Position numbers and translations under genes: made by a program. A stretch of DNA of 64,000 nucleotides from Acidobacteriota bacterium (GTDB taxonomy: Bacteria; Acidobacteriota; Aminicenantia; Aminicenantales; Saccharicenantaceae), in assembly GCA_022711665.1 (NCBI GenBank), contig JAKLEN010000001.1, forward strand, positions 681,000 through 744,999, given 5' to 3'. Shown piece after piece: positions 42,710 through 51,896 of the stretch. Under the pieces are notes generated by a model. The model was not told the origin of the DNA, did not search any database, and saw only the letters and a list, made by a program, of their open reading frames with translations. How positions within the stretch are numbered: the first letter of the stretch is position 1; the number at the start of each line of letters is the position of its first letter.

Positions 42710-43596
42710 GCGAGCAGGGCCTCCACGAATTCGCGCGGCGAGAAATCGGCGATGTCGTCCTCTCCTTCGCCCAGGCCGAGGTAGCGGATGGGCAGGCCGA
42801 GCTCGGCCGCGACGGCGATGGCCGCGCCGCCCTTGGCCGTGCCGTCGACCTTGGTCAGGAAGATGCCGGTCAGCCCGGAAAACTTCAAGAACTCCCGGGC
42901 CTGGAGAACGGCGTTCTGCCCGACCGTGGCGTCGAGGACGAGCAGGGATTCGACGCGGGCGGCGGGCAGCTCGCGGACGACGACGCGCCGGACCTTCTCC
43001 AGCTCGGCCATGAGGTTGGCGTTCGTATGGATGCGCCCGGCGGTGTCGACGAGCAGGACGTCGCCCCGCTGGGCCTTGAAGGACTGGACGGCGTCGAAGA
43101 CGACCGAGGCCGGGTCGGCGCCGTACGAGCCCTTGACCACGGGGATGTCGAGCTTCCGGCCCCAGACGGCCAGCTGCTCCTGGGCCGCGGCCCGGAAGGT
43201 GTCAGCGGCGGCGAACATGACGCGCCGGCCGTCCCGCTTTAACCGGGCCGCGAGCTTCGCGGCCGAGGTCGTCTTGCCCCCGCCGTTGACGCCGACCATC
43301 AGGATGACTGTCTGTACCGCGGCCGGGGCGGGCCGGCCGTTCGCCGGGGACAACAGGACGACGAGCTCGTCCCGGAGCGCGGCCTCGAGCCCGGCCTGGT
43401 CCTCGGCCTTGCCCGTCCTGGCCTTCAGCGCGCCGACGATCTTCTCCGTGGCCGCGACGCCGACGTCGGCCCGGATGAGGGCCTCTTCGAGGCCTTCCAG
43501 GATCTCGTCGCGGCGCTTGCCGCTGCGGAGCAGGTCCCCGACCCGGCGGAAGGCGTCGCGGGTCCGGGCGAGCTTTTCCTTGAGGCTTCCGAGCAT
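42706..43596 (-). CDS. ftsY: Signal recognition particle receptor FtsY
   Basis: FtsY docks SRP-ribosome complexes at the inner membrane. The 296-residue protein is mostly the NG GTPase: an N domain (LKEKLARTRDAFRRVG), P-loop GVNGGGKTTSAAKLA, DTFRAAAQEQL, VLLVDTAGRIHTN and TKVDGTAKGGAAI. The acidic A domain is absent, as in many non-enteric bacteria. The P-loop Gly replaces the usual Thr (GVNGTGKTT). It has a clear promoter at 43606-43634 and starts the rib operon. Confidence 0.95.
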   Translation of the reverse strand: MLGSLKEKLARTRDAFRRVGDLLRSGKRRDEILEGLEEALIRADVGVAATEKIVGALKARTGKAEDQAGLEAALRDELVVLLSPANGRPAPAAVQTVILMVGVNGGGKTTSAAKLAARLKRDGRRVMFAAADTFRAAAQEQLAVWGRKLDIPVVKGSYGADPASVVFDAVQSFKAQRGDVLLVDTAGRIHTNANLMAELEKVRRVVVRELPAARVESLLVLDATVGQNAVLQAREFLKFSGLTGIFLTKVDGTAKGGAAIAVAAELGLPIRYLGLGEGEDDIADFSPREFVEALLA

Positions 43597-43605
43597 GGCC
43601 TTAAC

Positions 43606-43634
43606 ATTTTATTTTTCAAGCGTTTAATTGTCAA
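43606..43634 (-). promoter_or_regulatory. Promoter of ftsY-rib operon
   Basis: On the minus strand TTGACA (43629-43634), 17 bases, TAAAAT (43606-43611). The predicted start near 43599 is about three bases before the ATG at 43596, so a leaderless transcript is likely. No FMN riboswitch is seen here. Confidence 0.75.
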
Positions 43635-43881
43635 TGCTTGGGCCCAAGACCCCGGGCGGGCAAAGCCGGAAATGATGATCATTCCTGGCTGCTGATAACG
43701 CTTTTATATTGACCGGCATATGGCAGTCGAAATATATATATGGATATCTTCCATCCTGTATGGGCAGGAGTGGCTGACAACGGCAGGCGGACAATTTTCC
43801 AGCTTCGGGGCGAATTGCGTTTAAAGCGGATGTGGCGATTGTCTCGGACAGGCTATCATTGAAGCGTATATTGGAGGGAAC

Positions 43882-44994
43882 GTGAAACGTGCTGGCTGGA
43901 TTTTCATACTGTCTTGTGCGGTTCAGTTTGCGGCTTGTGATTATAACCGTGCTTCATATGTCAGCCTTTTCGATCCGGCAAAGATCGCTAGCGTGATTGG
44001 GACTGAGTTTGTCGATTCAGATGGAGTGGATTCCTATAGGGTAATTTCATGGATCTATGTGGATTACGGCAACAACGTTTATGTCGGAGATCCGACAATT
44101 GGAAAGATCGATAAATATAATAAATTCGGACGATACGTAATGACCATTGGAGGGCCGGGACAGGGCCCGGGAGAATTCTCGCGGGGCTTCCCCGTCTTTT
44201 GCGCGGACTCTAAAGGATATGTTCTGACTTCGGTTATGAAGGCCATCAGCATTTTTGACGACAAGGGGAAATACCTCGAAGATATCGCGTATCCAGATGA
44301 TTTTAAAGGATATTATTGCGCCAAGATCAAGGCCGACCATAATGATGATGTGGTGATCCTTTTATTTAACACTAATGCCGAATTCGCGTATCTGAAATTT
44401 AGTAGAGCAGATAAAAGCTTCCGCCCATTTCATGCCGATGCCGGCAGAAAAGGAAAGTATTCCAGTATCTTCAGGTTCACGCCGGACTATGATTTCGATG
44501 ACCATAATAATATCTATATTCTGGACTCCGTAGATAACCGGATATATATTTATGATCCCTCCGGAAAACCGATCAAGACGATTGCCAAGAACGCGAAAAA
44601 GCATCGAATAACGGCTAAGGATTTATTCTTCTCCAGGGGTAATCACGTGGTCGAAAAGTTCCCGGAAGCCAATTTAAAAGGGCTAACGGGTGACACCGCA
44701 TATTTCCCTGTTAATTACGGCATTAATATCGACGGGGGCGTGATTTTCCTTTGGAAAAGCGATTTGGACGCGGATTACAAGCATATCGTGGAGATCTTCG
44801 ACAATGAATTCAGATTTCTTGGAAGATCGTCCTATTACAATTTGATGAACTCCAATACCGTACATATGCGAAACGGCTTTGCGTATGTTCTTAATATCGG
44901 CGATGAAGATAGGGAGTATAAACGTAATTTCGGCAGGGCTGGCTTATTCAATCCGCCTACAAAAATAATCTGCTATAGGTATGACTTCCCATGA
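43882..44994 (+). CDS. Six-bladed beta-propeller lipoprotein
   Basis: The 370-residue product begins with a lipoprotein signal (residues 1-19, lipobox AAC) and then repeats of the NHL/6-bladed-propeller type (VYVGDPTIGKIDKYNKFG, IGGPGQGPGEFS, IYILDSVDNRIYIYDPSG). It probably sits on the cell surface or periplasmic side and binds a ligand. The gene and the 286 bases before it are clearly richer in A and T than all neighbours, with codons ending in A or T, which suggests transfer. The GTG start has GGAGGG upstream. No partner gene is present. Confidence 0.78.
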   Translation: MKRAGWIFILSCAVQFAACDYNRASYVSLFDPAKIASVIGTEFVDSDGVDSYRVISWIYVDYGNNVYVGDPTIGKIDKYNKFGRYVMTIGGPGQGPGEFSRGFPVFCADSKGYVLTSVMKAISIFDDKGKYLEDIAYPDDFKGYYCAKIKADHNDDVVILLFNTNAEFAYLKFSRADKSFRPFHADAGRKGKYSSIFRFTPDYDFDDHNNIYILDSVDNRIYIYDPSGKPIKTIAKNAKKHRITAKDLFFSRGNHVVEKFPEANLKGLTGDTAYFPVNYGINIDGGVIFLWKSDLDADYKHIVEIFDNEFRFLGRSSYYNLMNSNTVHMRNGFAYVLNIGDEDREYKRNFGRAGLFNPPTKIICYRYDFP

Positions 44995-45082
44995 TAGCGA
45001 CCGCCTCGCCCCGCCGCTTACCGATCAGCTGAGATCAGGCGCCTCTCTTCCGGCCGCATATCGGTTGAGGCCAGGCGCGGGT

Positions 45083-45111
45083 TTGGGCTGTCCCGGCGAA
45101 TGTGCTAGAGT
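45083..45111 (+). promoter_or_regulatory. Promoter of recJ
   Basis: TTGGGC (45083-45088), 17 bases, extended -10 TGCTAGAGT ending at 45111. The start near 45118 is three bases before the recJ ATG, so the message is probably leaderless. Confidence 0.6.
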
Positions 45112-45120
45112 GAGGGCGCC

Positions 45121-46812
45121 ATGAACTCCGCAGTCTGGGTCGTCCATCCCCCGAGCGCCGAGGCCGACCGGCTGGCCCAGGCCCTGGACATCCCGCCGGC
45201 CATCGCCCGGGTCCTCGTCAACCGCCGGATCGCGACCGAGGAGGCGGCCCGGGAATTTCTCTTCGGCGACCTCCAAAAGCTCCATGACCCCTACCTGATG
45301 AGGGGCATGGACAGGGCGGTGGCCCGCATCGGCGAGGCCGTCGACCGCGGCGAGAAGATCCTGATCTTCGGCGACTACGACGTCGATGGCGTGCTCTCGA
45401 CGGTTATGCTCAAGAAGGCCCTGACGACCCTCGGGGCCGACGTGGATTATTTCATCCCCGAGCGCCTGACCGACGGCTACGGCATCAAGGACGAGCACGT
45501 CCGCATCCCGGTCGAGCGCGGCGCCCGGCTGGTCATCAGCGTCGACTGCGGCATCAAGTCCGACGGGTTCGTCGCCCGGGCCAGGGAACAGGGGATCGAC
45601 GTCATCATCACCGACCACCACCGTCCCGGCGAGACCCTGCCCGACGCCGTGGCCGTGCTCGACCCGATCCTGCCGGATTCCGGCTATCCCGACCCGGGGC
45701 TGGCCGGCGTTGGCGTCGCCTTCAAGCTCATCCAGGCCCTTTTGGCCAAGGCCGGGCGCCAGGCGGGGCTGCCCCACTACATGAAGCTCGTCTCGATCGG
45801 CACGGTGGCCGACGTGGCCGAGCTCAAGGGCGAGAACCGCCTCTTCGTCAAGCAGGGCCTCAAGGGCCTGCGCGACGTCTCCAACACCGGGCTGCGCCTG
45901 CTGATCGAGGCCAGCGGTCTGGGCCGCCGGGCCATCTCCGAGGGCGACCTCGGCTTCCGCATCGGCCCGCGCATCAACGCCGCCGGCCGGATGGGCATGA
46001 CCGACCTGGCCGTCAAGCTCTTCTTTTCCGAGGACCCGGCCGAAGCCCTGGCCCTGGTCCAGAAGCTCGACGAGCTCAACAGCCGGCGCCAGAAGACCGA
46101 GGAGAAGATCTTCGTCGAGGCCGCCGGCCGGATCGAGGAGCGCGGGCTCGACCGGAAGTACAAGTGCCTCGTCCTCGGCGATCCCGACTGGCACCGCGGC
46201 GTCATCGGCATCGTCGCCTCCAAGCTCAAGGACCGCTTCCACCGGCCGGTCATCCTGTTCCATTACGAGAACGGCAAGGCCCATGGCTCGGGCCGGAGCA
46301 TCTCCGAGGTGCCGCTGATCGACCTCCTGGAAAAATGCCGAAGCCACTTCTCGAGCTACGGCGGGCACCGGCTGGCCGTCGGCTGCACCCTGCCCACGGC
46401 CGACATGGCCGCCTTCAAGGCCGCGCTGAATCCCCTGGCCGACGCCGCCATCCCCGAGGACAGCCTGAAGAAGAAGCTCAAGATCGACGCGCCGCTCGAT
46501 TTCTCCGCCGTCGACGAGCGCTTCATGGCCGCGTACGCCCTGCTCGTGCCCTTCGGCGTCGGCAACCCCAGGCCGTTGTTCATGGCCGACGACGTCGAGG
46601 TCGCCGGCGATCCGCAGGTCCTCAAGGGCAAGCACCTGAAGTTCCTGGGCCGCCAGAACGGCCGGGTCCTCGAGGTCCTGGGCTGGGATAAGGCCGAGTA
46701 CCGCCACGTCCTCAAGCGCGGCGACCGGGTCAGCCTGGCCTTCACGCTCATGACCTCGGAGTACCTGGGCGTGCCGAAAACGAACCTGTCCATCGAAGAC
46801 CTGAAGGTCTGA
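45121..46812 (+). CDS. recJ: Single-stranded-DNA-specific exonuclease RecJ
   Basis: RecJ degrades single-stranded DNA 5'-3' in repair and recombination. The 563-residue protein keeps the DHH phosphoesterase motifs: ILIFGDYDVDGVLS, VISVDCGI, DVIITDHH and LAGVGVAFKL; the DHHA1 part includes GSGRSISEVPLIDLL and SYGGHRLAVGCTL. The C-terminal OB-fold region ends at LEVLGWDKAEY. It starts a co-directional run into the LPS-export genes. Confidence 0.95.
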   Translation: MNSAVWVVHPPSAEADRLAQALDIPPAIARVLVNRRIATEEAAREFLFGDLQKLHDPYLMRGMDRAVARIGEAVDRGEKILIFGDYDVDGVLSTVMLKKALTTLGADVDYFIPERLTDGYGIKDEHVRIPVERGARLVISVDCGIKSDGFVARAREQGIDVIITDHHRPGETLPDAVAVLDPILPDSGYPDPGLAGVGVAFKLIQALLAKAGRQAGLPHYMKLVSIGTVADVAELKGENRLFVKQGLKGLRDVSNTGLRLLIEASGLGRRAISEGDLGFRIGPRINAAGRMGMTDLAVKLFFSEDPAEALALVQKLDELNSRRQKTEEKIFVEAAGRIEERGLDRKYKCLVLGDPDWHRGVIGIVASKLKDRFHRPVILFHYENGKAHGSGRSISEVPLIDLLEKCRSHFSSYGGHRLAVGCTLPTADMAAFKAALNPLADAAIPEDSLKKKLKIDAPLDFSAVDERFMAAYALLVPFGVGNPRPLFMADDVEVAGDPQVLKGKHLKFLGRQNGRVLEVLGWDKAEYRHVLKRGDRVSLAFTLMTSEYLGVPKTNLSIEDLKV

Positions 46813-46816
46813 AGCG

Positions 46817-48652
46817 ATGAGCGCGCAGAAAGCGTCGGCGCCGGTGAGGTTTGCCAGGATCGCGGCGGCCGCGGCCCTCGTGGTCGTCGCGGCGGCCATC
46901 GCCGCCCGCCTGGCCGGCCGCCGCGAGCCGCCTTCCCCCGCCGTTCCCGCCGCGCCCCCGGACCGGGTCGTCGACCTCCAGGAACGGGTCCGGCAAAGGG
47001 AATTCAAGGACGGACGCCCCGTCGCCGATATCCGCGGCGACCGCTTCTTCCGCGGGCCCGACGGCCGCAGCCATCTCGCCGGCTCGGTCGAGGTCGTGAG
47101 CTTCGGACCGGCGGGCCAGACCGCCTCGCGGCTCACCGCCGGCGAGGTCAGCTACGCCCCGGGCTCGCTCCGCTTCGCTTTTAGCGGCGATGTCCGCGCC
47201 GAAGCGGGCGGCTTCCTCCTCCAAGGGGACGCCTTCGAGTACGACAAGGCGAAGGGCCTGTTCGAGACGAAGACCGGGGGGCGGTTCTCTTCGGCCTCCA
47301 TGGCCGGGCGCGCCGCGACCATCCTCTGCGCCGAGTCCGCCGGCGAGATCCGGCTGGGCGGCGGCTTCCAGGCCGGGCTGGGCCCGCCGGGGCGTCCCGG
47401 CGAGGCCCTGAACGTCGCCGGCGATTCTTTCGAGTACGTCCGCCTCGGGCGCCGCGGCCGGATCGACGGCCGGGCCGTGATCGACGGCGGCGGCTTCCGC
47501 GGCTCCGCGGGAAGCGTCTCCTTCGTCGCCCTGCCGGACGAGTCGGGCTTCGCGTCGGCGGCCTTCGAGAACGCGGCCGCGGTCGATCTCGAGGGGGACC
47601 GGCCGGAAGGCGGCGGCGGGAAGATCCGGGCCGACCGGATCTCGGTCACGTTCGGGCCCGGGCCGGCCGAGCTCTCGCTCCAGGCCCGCGGCGGCGCGGA
47701 GCTCTTCCTCCGATCCCCCGACGGCGGGGCGGCGACCGTGTCGGCCGAGACGATCGTCCTGAGCCGGAGCCGCGCCGACGGCCCGCCGGCCTGGTCGGCC
47801 TCGGGCGGCGTCCGGGTGGAGATGACCGGAGCGGGCCCGGCCGGCCGCACGCTCGCCGGGGACGAGGCGGCCTGCGGCCCGGACGGGGCTCTCCGGCTGT
47901 CCGGACGGCCGGGCCGGCCCGCCGTCGCGGACTCGGCGGAAACGCGGGTCGAGGCGCCCCTGCTGGACCTCGTTTTCGGGGCCGGGAACCTGACCGCCTC
48001 GGGCGGCACGGCCTGCGTTCTCAAGCGGGGAGAGGGCCCTCGGCCGATGGGGTTCTTCTCGCCCGCCGGTGACGTCGCCGTCGCCTGCGAGCGCCTGGAT
48101 CTCGAGCCCGGGGCCTCCCGGAGCTCCTTTGCCGGCCATGTCGTCGTCAGCCAGGGCCGTACGACGCTCCGGGCCGCTAAGCTCGATTCGACCGGCGATC
48201 GGCTGAGCGGCGCCGGCGGGATCGCGCTCACGCTCGTTGACGATGCCGCCGCCGGCCGGCCCGGCCGGACGGTCGAGCTCGGCGGCGAGGAAATGTCCTA
48301 TGAGCCCGGCCGCAGGATCCTGACGCTCACCGCCCGGGCCTTTGCCGGCCTGCCGGAGGCCCGGCTGGAGGCCTCGACCGTGACGGCCGTCATCGGCGAG
48401 GACGGCCGGAGCGTGGAACGGCTCGAGGCGGCCGGGGGCGTCGTCGTCTCCAAAGGCCGGTACACGGGCCGCTCGGAGGCCGCTTCCTATGACGCCGCGG
48501 CCGGGCGGCTGACGCTTACCGGCCGCCCCGTTCTGAACGACGGCCAGGGGGGCTCCGCCAGGGGGGCTAAATTGACTTTCGATCTGGCCGATGATAAGAT
48601 TTTGATCGAGAATGAGGGTGCGGGAAGAGCGACGACCGTCGTCAGATCGTGA
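46817..48652 (+). CDS. LptC/LptA-like LPS-export periplasmic protein (large, possibly fused)
   Basis: The 611-residue product has an N-terminal membrane helix (about residues 14-31) followed by an LptC-like region (RQREFKDGRPVADIRGDRFF, about 58-77) and long OstA/LptA-type beta-jellyroll repeats (AASRLTAGEVSYAPGSLRF, SRSSFAGHVVVSQGRTTLRA, GRRILTLTARAFAG, GRYTGRSEAASYDAAAGRL). This is three times the length of LptC or LptA, so it probably joins both roles in one filament carrying LPS across the periplasm. Separate lptC and lptA genes are not in the window. It is followed at four bases by lptB. Confidence 0.8.
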   Translation: MSAQKASAPVRFARIAAAAALVVVAAAIAARLAGRREPPSPAVPAAPPDRVVDLQERVRQREFKDGRPVADIRGDRFFRGPDGRSHLAGSVEVVSFGPAGQTASRLTAGEVSYAPGSLRFAFSGDVRAEAGGFLLQGDAFEYDKAKGLFETKTGGRFSSASMAGRAATILCAESAGEIRLGGGFQAGLGPPGRPGEALNVAGDSFEYVRLGRRGRIDGRAVIDGGGFRGSAGSVSFVALPDESGFASAAFENAAAVDLEGDRPEGGGGKIRADRISVTFGPGPAELSLQARGGAELFLRSPDGGAATVSAETIVLSRSRADGPPAWSASGGVRVEMTGAGPAGRTLAGDEAACGPDGALRLSGRPGRPAVADSAETRVEAPLLDLVFGAGNLTASGGTACVLKRGEGPRPMGFFSPAGDVAVACERLDLEPGASRSSFAGHVVVSQGRTTLRAAKLDSTGDRLSGAGGIALTLVDDAAAGRPGRTVELGGEEMSYEPGRRILTLTARAFAGLPEARLEASTVTAVIGEDGRSVERLEAAGGVVVSKGRYTGRSEAASYDAAAGRLTLTGRPVLNDGQGGSARGAKLTFDLADDKILIENEGAGRATTVVRS

Positions 48653-48655
48653 GCC

Positions 48656-49381
48656 ATGAAGGGTTCGCTGAGAGCGGTTGACCTCGAGAAAAGCTACGGG
48701 CGCAAGAAGGTCGTCGACAAGGTTTCGGTCAGGGTCGAAGGGGGGGAGATCGTCGGGCTCCTGGGCCCGAACGGCGCCGGGAAAACGACCACGTTCTCGA
48801 TGATCCTCGGCCTTGTCCCCCAGGACGGCGGCCGGGTTCTCCTCCGGGACGAGGACATCACCGGGCTGCCGATGTACCTGCGGGCGCGCCGGGGGCTGGT
48901 CCTGCTGCCCCAGGAGCCGTCGGCCTTCCGGAAGATGACCGTGGCCGAGAACCTCCTGGCCGTGCTGGAGACCCGGCCTTCGACCGCGGCCGGGCGGGCC
49001 GCGCGGGTCTGCGACGCCCTCGAGGAGTTCGGGCTGGAGCGGCTGGCCGGGGCCAAGGCCCTGACCCTGTCCGGCGGCGAGCGCCGGCGCCTGGAGATCG
49101 CCCGGGCCATGGTCATGGACCCGGAATTCATCCTGCTCGACGAGCCGTTCACGGGCATCGATCCCCTGTCGGTGCGGGACCTCCAGGCGATCATCCGGGG
49201 CCTGCGGAACAAGGGCCTGGGGGTGCTCCTGACGGACCACGCCGTCCGGGAGGCCCTGGCCATCACCGACCGGGCCTATATCCTCGAAGGCGGGCGCGTG
49301 CTCAAGGAGGGCCCGCCGGCGGACATCGTCGCCTCCGACGAGGTGAGGCAGAGATATTTGGGTCGGGAATTTCGTCTTTAG
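48656..49381 (+). CDS. lptB: LPS export ABC ATPase LptB
   Basis: LptB powers LPS extraction from the inner membrane with LptFG. The 241-residue ATPase has LLGPNGAGKTTTFSMI, LLPQEPSAFRKMTVAENL, LSGGERRRLEIARA, FILLDEPFTGIDP and LLTDHAVREALAITDRAYI, the last two diagnostic for LptB. The order LptC/A-LptB-rpoN-hpf-ptsN matches many diderms. Confidence 0.95.
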   Translation: MKGSLRAVDLEKSYGRKKVVDKVSVRVEGGEIVGLLGPNGAGKTTTFSMILGLVPQDGGRVLLRDEDITGLPMYLRARRGLVLLPQEPSAFRKMTVAENLLAVLETRPSTAAGRAARVCDALEEFGLERLAGAKALTLSGGERRRLEIARAMVMDPEFILLDEPFTGIDPLSVRDLQAIIRGLRNKGLGVLLTDHAVREALAITDRAYILEGGRVLKEGPPADIVASDEVRQRYLGREFRL

Positions 49382-49400
49382 TGAAGGACGGGAAAACGCG

Positions 49401-50888
49401 ATGACGCTCAAGCAGCGGCTCGACCAGCGCCAGGTGCAGAAGCTCGTCCTGGCCCCGGCCCTGCAGCAGGCCATCAAGCTCCTGCCCCTGACCAACCTCG
49501 AGCTCATCGAGGTCATCGACGAGGAGCTGGCCCAGAACCCGATGATCGAGATCGAGGACGAGGCCCGGGAGGGCGCGGCCAAGGACAGCGAGACCGTGGC
49601 CGCCGAGGAGGCCGGGGTCAAGAACCGCGACAGCCTCCTCGAGGGGCTGAGCCTGGAATCCACCGAGCCCAAGCTGGCCGGCGACGCCGCCGCGGACAAC
49701 CTCCTCTCCGGCTTCCAGGAGTATCTGGACGAGGGCTTCCGGCCCCACTTCACCGAGAGCCGCGACGCCGTCTCGCTCGAGAACACCATCTCCCGGACGC
49801 CGTCGCTCTGGGACCACCTGAACTGGCAGGCCAGCCTGACCTTCTTCGACCCGGCCGACCGGGAGCTGGCCGAGCGGATCATCGGCGACATCAACGACGA
49901 CGGCTACCTCAGCTCGACCATCGAGGAGCTGGCCCGCCTGAACCAGACGACGGCCGAGAAGGTCGAGGCCGTGCGGGCCAAGATCAAGACCTTCGACCCC
50001 GTCGGCTGCGGCAGCCTGGACCTGCGCGAGGCGCTCCTGACCCAGATGGATTACCTCCAGCTCCAGGACGACCTGGCCCGCCGGATCGTCGGCCAGGGCC
50101 TGCCGCTCCTCGAGAAGTCCGACTTCGTCCAGCTGGCCAGGGTCCTCGGCGCCTCGCTGGCCGAGATCCGCGAGCGCATCGACCTGATCAAGACGCTCGA
50201 CCCGGCGCCGGGCCGCAAGTACACCGAGGAGAAGACGAGCTACGTCGTCCCGGACATCATCGTCGACAAGGAGGACGACGAGTGGACCATCGCCCTCAAC
50301 GACGAAGGCCTGCCGCGCCTGCATATCAGCCCCTACTACCGCCAGCTCCTGGCCAAGGCGGCCGCCGGCGAGCCGGAAGCCTACCGCTTCCTGAAGGACC
50401 GCCTGAAAAAGGCGCTCTGGTTCCTGCGCAGCCTCGACCAGAGGAACCGGACGATCTACAAGGTGGCCAAGTTCATCGTTGACCGCCAGAAGGAGTTCTT
50501 CGAGAAGGGCATCGACTACATCAAGCCCCTGACGCTCATGGAGATCGCCCAGGACGTCGGCGTCCACGAGTCGACGGTCGGCCGCGTCGTGGCCAACAAG
50601 TTCATGATGACCCCCCGGGGCGTCTTCTCGCTCAAGTATTTCTTCCACAAGTCCCTGCAGGGGAGCTACGGCGAGGACGTCTCGTCGCTCATGGTCAAGG
50701 ACCGCATCCGCAAGCTCGTCGAGGGCGAGGCCGCGGACCATCCCCTGAGCGACATCGAGATCGGCCAGCTGCTGGGCCGGGAGAACCTGCGCATCGCCCG
50801 GCGGACGGTGGCCAAGTACCGGACCCAGCTCGGCATCGAACCCTCCCACATCCGCAAGAGGAAGTCCGTTATGGAGGAGAAAGCATGA
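49401..50888 (+). CDS. rpoN: RNA polymerase sigma-54 factor
   Basis: Sigma-54 directs polymerase to -24/-12 promoters such as the pilin promoter at 1515. The 495-residue protein has the N-terminal activator region (LKQRLDQRQVQKLVLAPALQQAI), a core-binding region (IIGDINDDGYLSSTIEELA), the HTH (MEIAQDVGVHESTVGRVV) and the RpoN box ARRTVAKYR. Length is normal. The stop overlaps hpf. Confidence 0.97.
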   Translation: MTLKQRLDQRQVQKLVLAPALQQAIKLLPLTNLELIEVIDEELAQNPMIEIEDEAREGAAKDSETVAAEEAGVKNRDSLLEGLSLESTEPKLAGDAAADNLLSGFQEYLDEGFRPHFTESRDAVSLENTISRTPSLWDHLNWQASLTFFDPADRELAERIIGDINDDGYLSSTIEELARLNQTTAEKVEAVRAKIKTFDPVGCGSLDLREALLTQMDYLQLQDDLARRIVGQGLPLLEKSDFVQLARVLGASLAEIRERIDLIKTLDPAPGRKYTEEKTSYVVPDIIVDKEDDEWTIALNDEGLPRLHISPYYRQLLAKAAAGEPEAYRFLKDRLKKALWFLRSLDQRNRTIYKVAKFIVDRQKEFFEKGIDYIKPLTLMEIAQDVGVHESTVGRVVANKFMMTPRGVFSLKYFFHKSLQGSYGEDVSSLMVKDRIRKLVEGEAADHPLSDIEIGQLLGRENLRIARRTVAKYRTQLGIEPSHIRKRKSVMEEKA

Positions 50889-51409
50889 ACGTCCACTATA
50901 CCGCCCGGCAGGCCGCCCTGACGCCCGAGATCAGGGCCTACTGCGAGAAACGGCTGTCCCGCCTGAAGGACCTGACCGACGATGTCCTCGATCTCAACGT
51001 CGTCCTGGGCGCCCAGAAGGGCCGGGCCAAGGCCGAGATCCAGGTCAAGGCCAAGGGCCGGAGCCTGGTCGTCGTCGAGGAGTCCCTGGACATGATGGAA
51101 TCGCTCAACCGGGCCTTCGACGTCCTCGAGACGCGCATCCGCAAGGACCGGGCCAAGTGGCGCGAAAAGAAACGGCGCGGCGGGCGGGAACGGAGGGTCG
51201 AGGCCCCGGTCGCCGAGGCCCCGGCGGCCGAGAAGCGGGTCATCCGGGCCAACTTCTTCTCCCTCAAGCCGATGCCGGTCGAAGAGGCCCTGGTCCAGCT
51301 GGACGCCAAGGCCAAGGAGGTCTTCCTGTTCCGCCGCGAGGGCAGCCAGGCCTGGGCCGCCGTCTACCGCCGCAAGGACGGGCATTACGGCCTGGTCGAA
51401 CCCGAATGA
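50885..51409 (+). CDS. hpf: Ribosome hibernation-promoting factor (long form)
   Basis: Hpf dimerises or stabilises idle ribosomes. The 174-residue protein has the N-terminal HPF/YfiA domain (MNVHYTARQAALTPEIRAYCEKRLSRL in part, SLDMMESLNRAFDVLETRIRKDR) and a C-terminal dimerisation domain (FSLKPMPVEEALVQLDAK, FLFRREGSQAWAAVYRRKDG). A charged linker joins them. Long forms generate 100S ribosome dimers. It overlaps rpoN by four bases. Confidence 0.93.
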   Translation: MNVHYTARQAALTPEIRAYCEKRLSRLKDLTDDVLDLNVVLGAQKGRAKAEIQVKAKGRSLVVVEESLDMMESLNRAFDVLETRIRKDRAKWREKKRRGGRERRVEAPVAEAPAAEKRVIRANFFSLKPMPVEEALVQLDAKAKEVFLFRREGSQAWAAVYRRKDGHYGLVEPE

Positions 51410-51425
51410 AGGGCAGGGGAGAGGG

Positions 51426-51896
51426 ATGAAGATCCACGCGCTTCTCGACGAGGGCTCGGTCCTGCCGCGCCTGGCGGCCCGGGACCGGGACGGCGTCCTG
51501 CGCGAGATGTCGGCCCGGCTCGAGGCCCGCTACGCGCCGGCTCTGGACGGACTGCTCCTGGATAAGCTCCTGAAACGCGAGGAGCTGGGCACGACGGCCA
51601 TCGGCAAGGGCGTGGCCGTGCCCCATTGCCGCTGCAAAGGCCTGCAATCCCCGGCCCTGCTCCTGGGCCTGTCCCAGGAAGGCGTCACCTTCGAGGCCGT
51701 CGACGGCAAGCCCTCGCACGTTTTTTTCCTTCTGGTCTCGCCCGAGGACAATCCCGGCGCCGGGCTGAGCCTCCTGGCCGCCATCGCCGGGCTGGTGCGC
51801 CGGTCGCGCTCGCTCTCGTCCCGGCTCCTGAAGCCGGACACGGCAACCGGCGTCATCGAGGCCCTGCGAACCGAGGAAGAGAGGATCCGTGCCTGA
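51426..51896 (+). CDS. ptsN: PTS IIA-like nitrogen-regulatory protein
   Basis: This 156-residue EIIA-Ntr-like protein receives phosphate from HPr and regulates rather than transports. The phosphorylated His is H67 (KGVAVPHCR), preceded by LLKREELGTTAIG and followed by LLLGLSQEGVTFEAVDGKPSHVFFLLVSPE, standard for PtsN. The gene overlaps hprK by eight bases. Confidence 0.93.
   Translation: MKIHALLDEGSVLPRLAARDRDGVLREMSARLEARYAPALDGLLLDKLLKREELGTTAIGKGVAVPHCRCKGLQSPALLLGLSQEGVTFEAVDGKPSHVFFLLVSPEDNPGAGLSLLAAIAGLVRRSRSLSSRLLKPDTATGVIEALRTEEERIRA

Noticed and set aside
46748..49894. Long minus-strand frame across lptC/A, lptB and rpoN
   Set aside because: It spans several known genes and has no recognisable protein.
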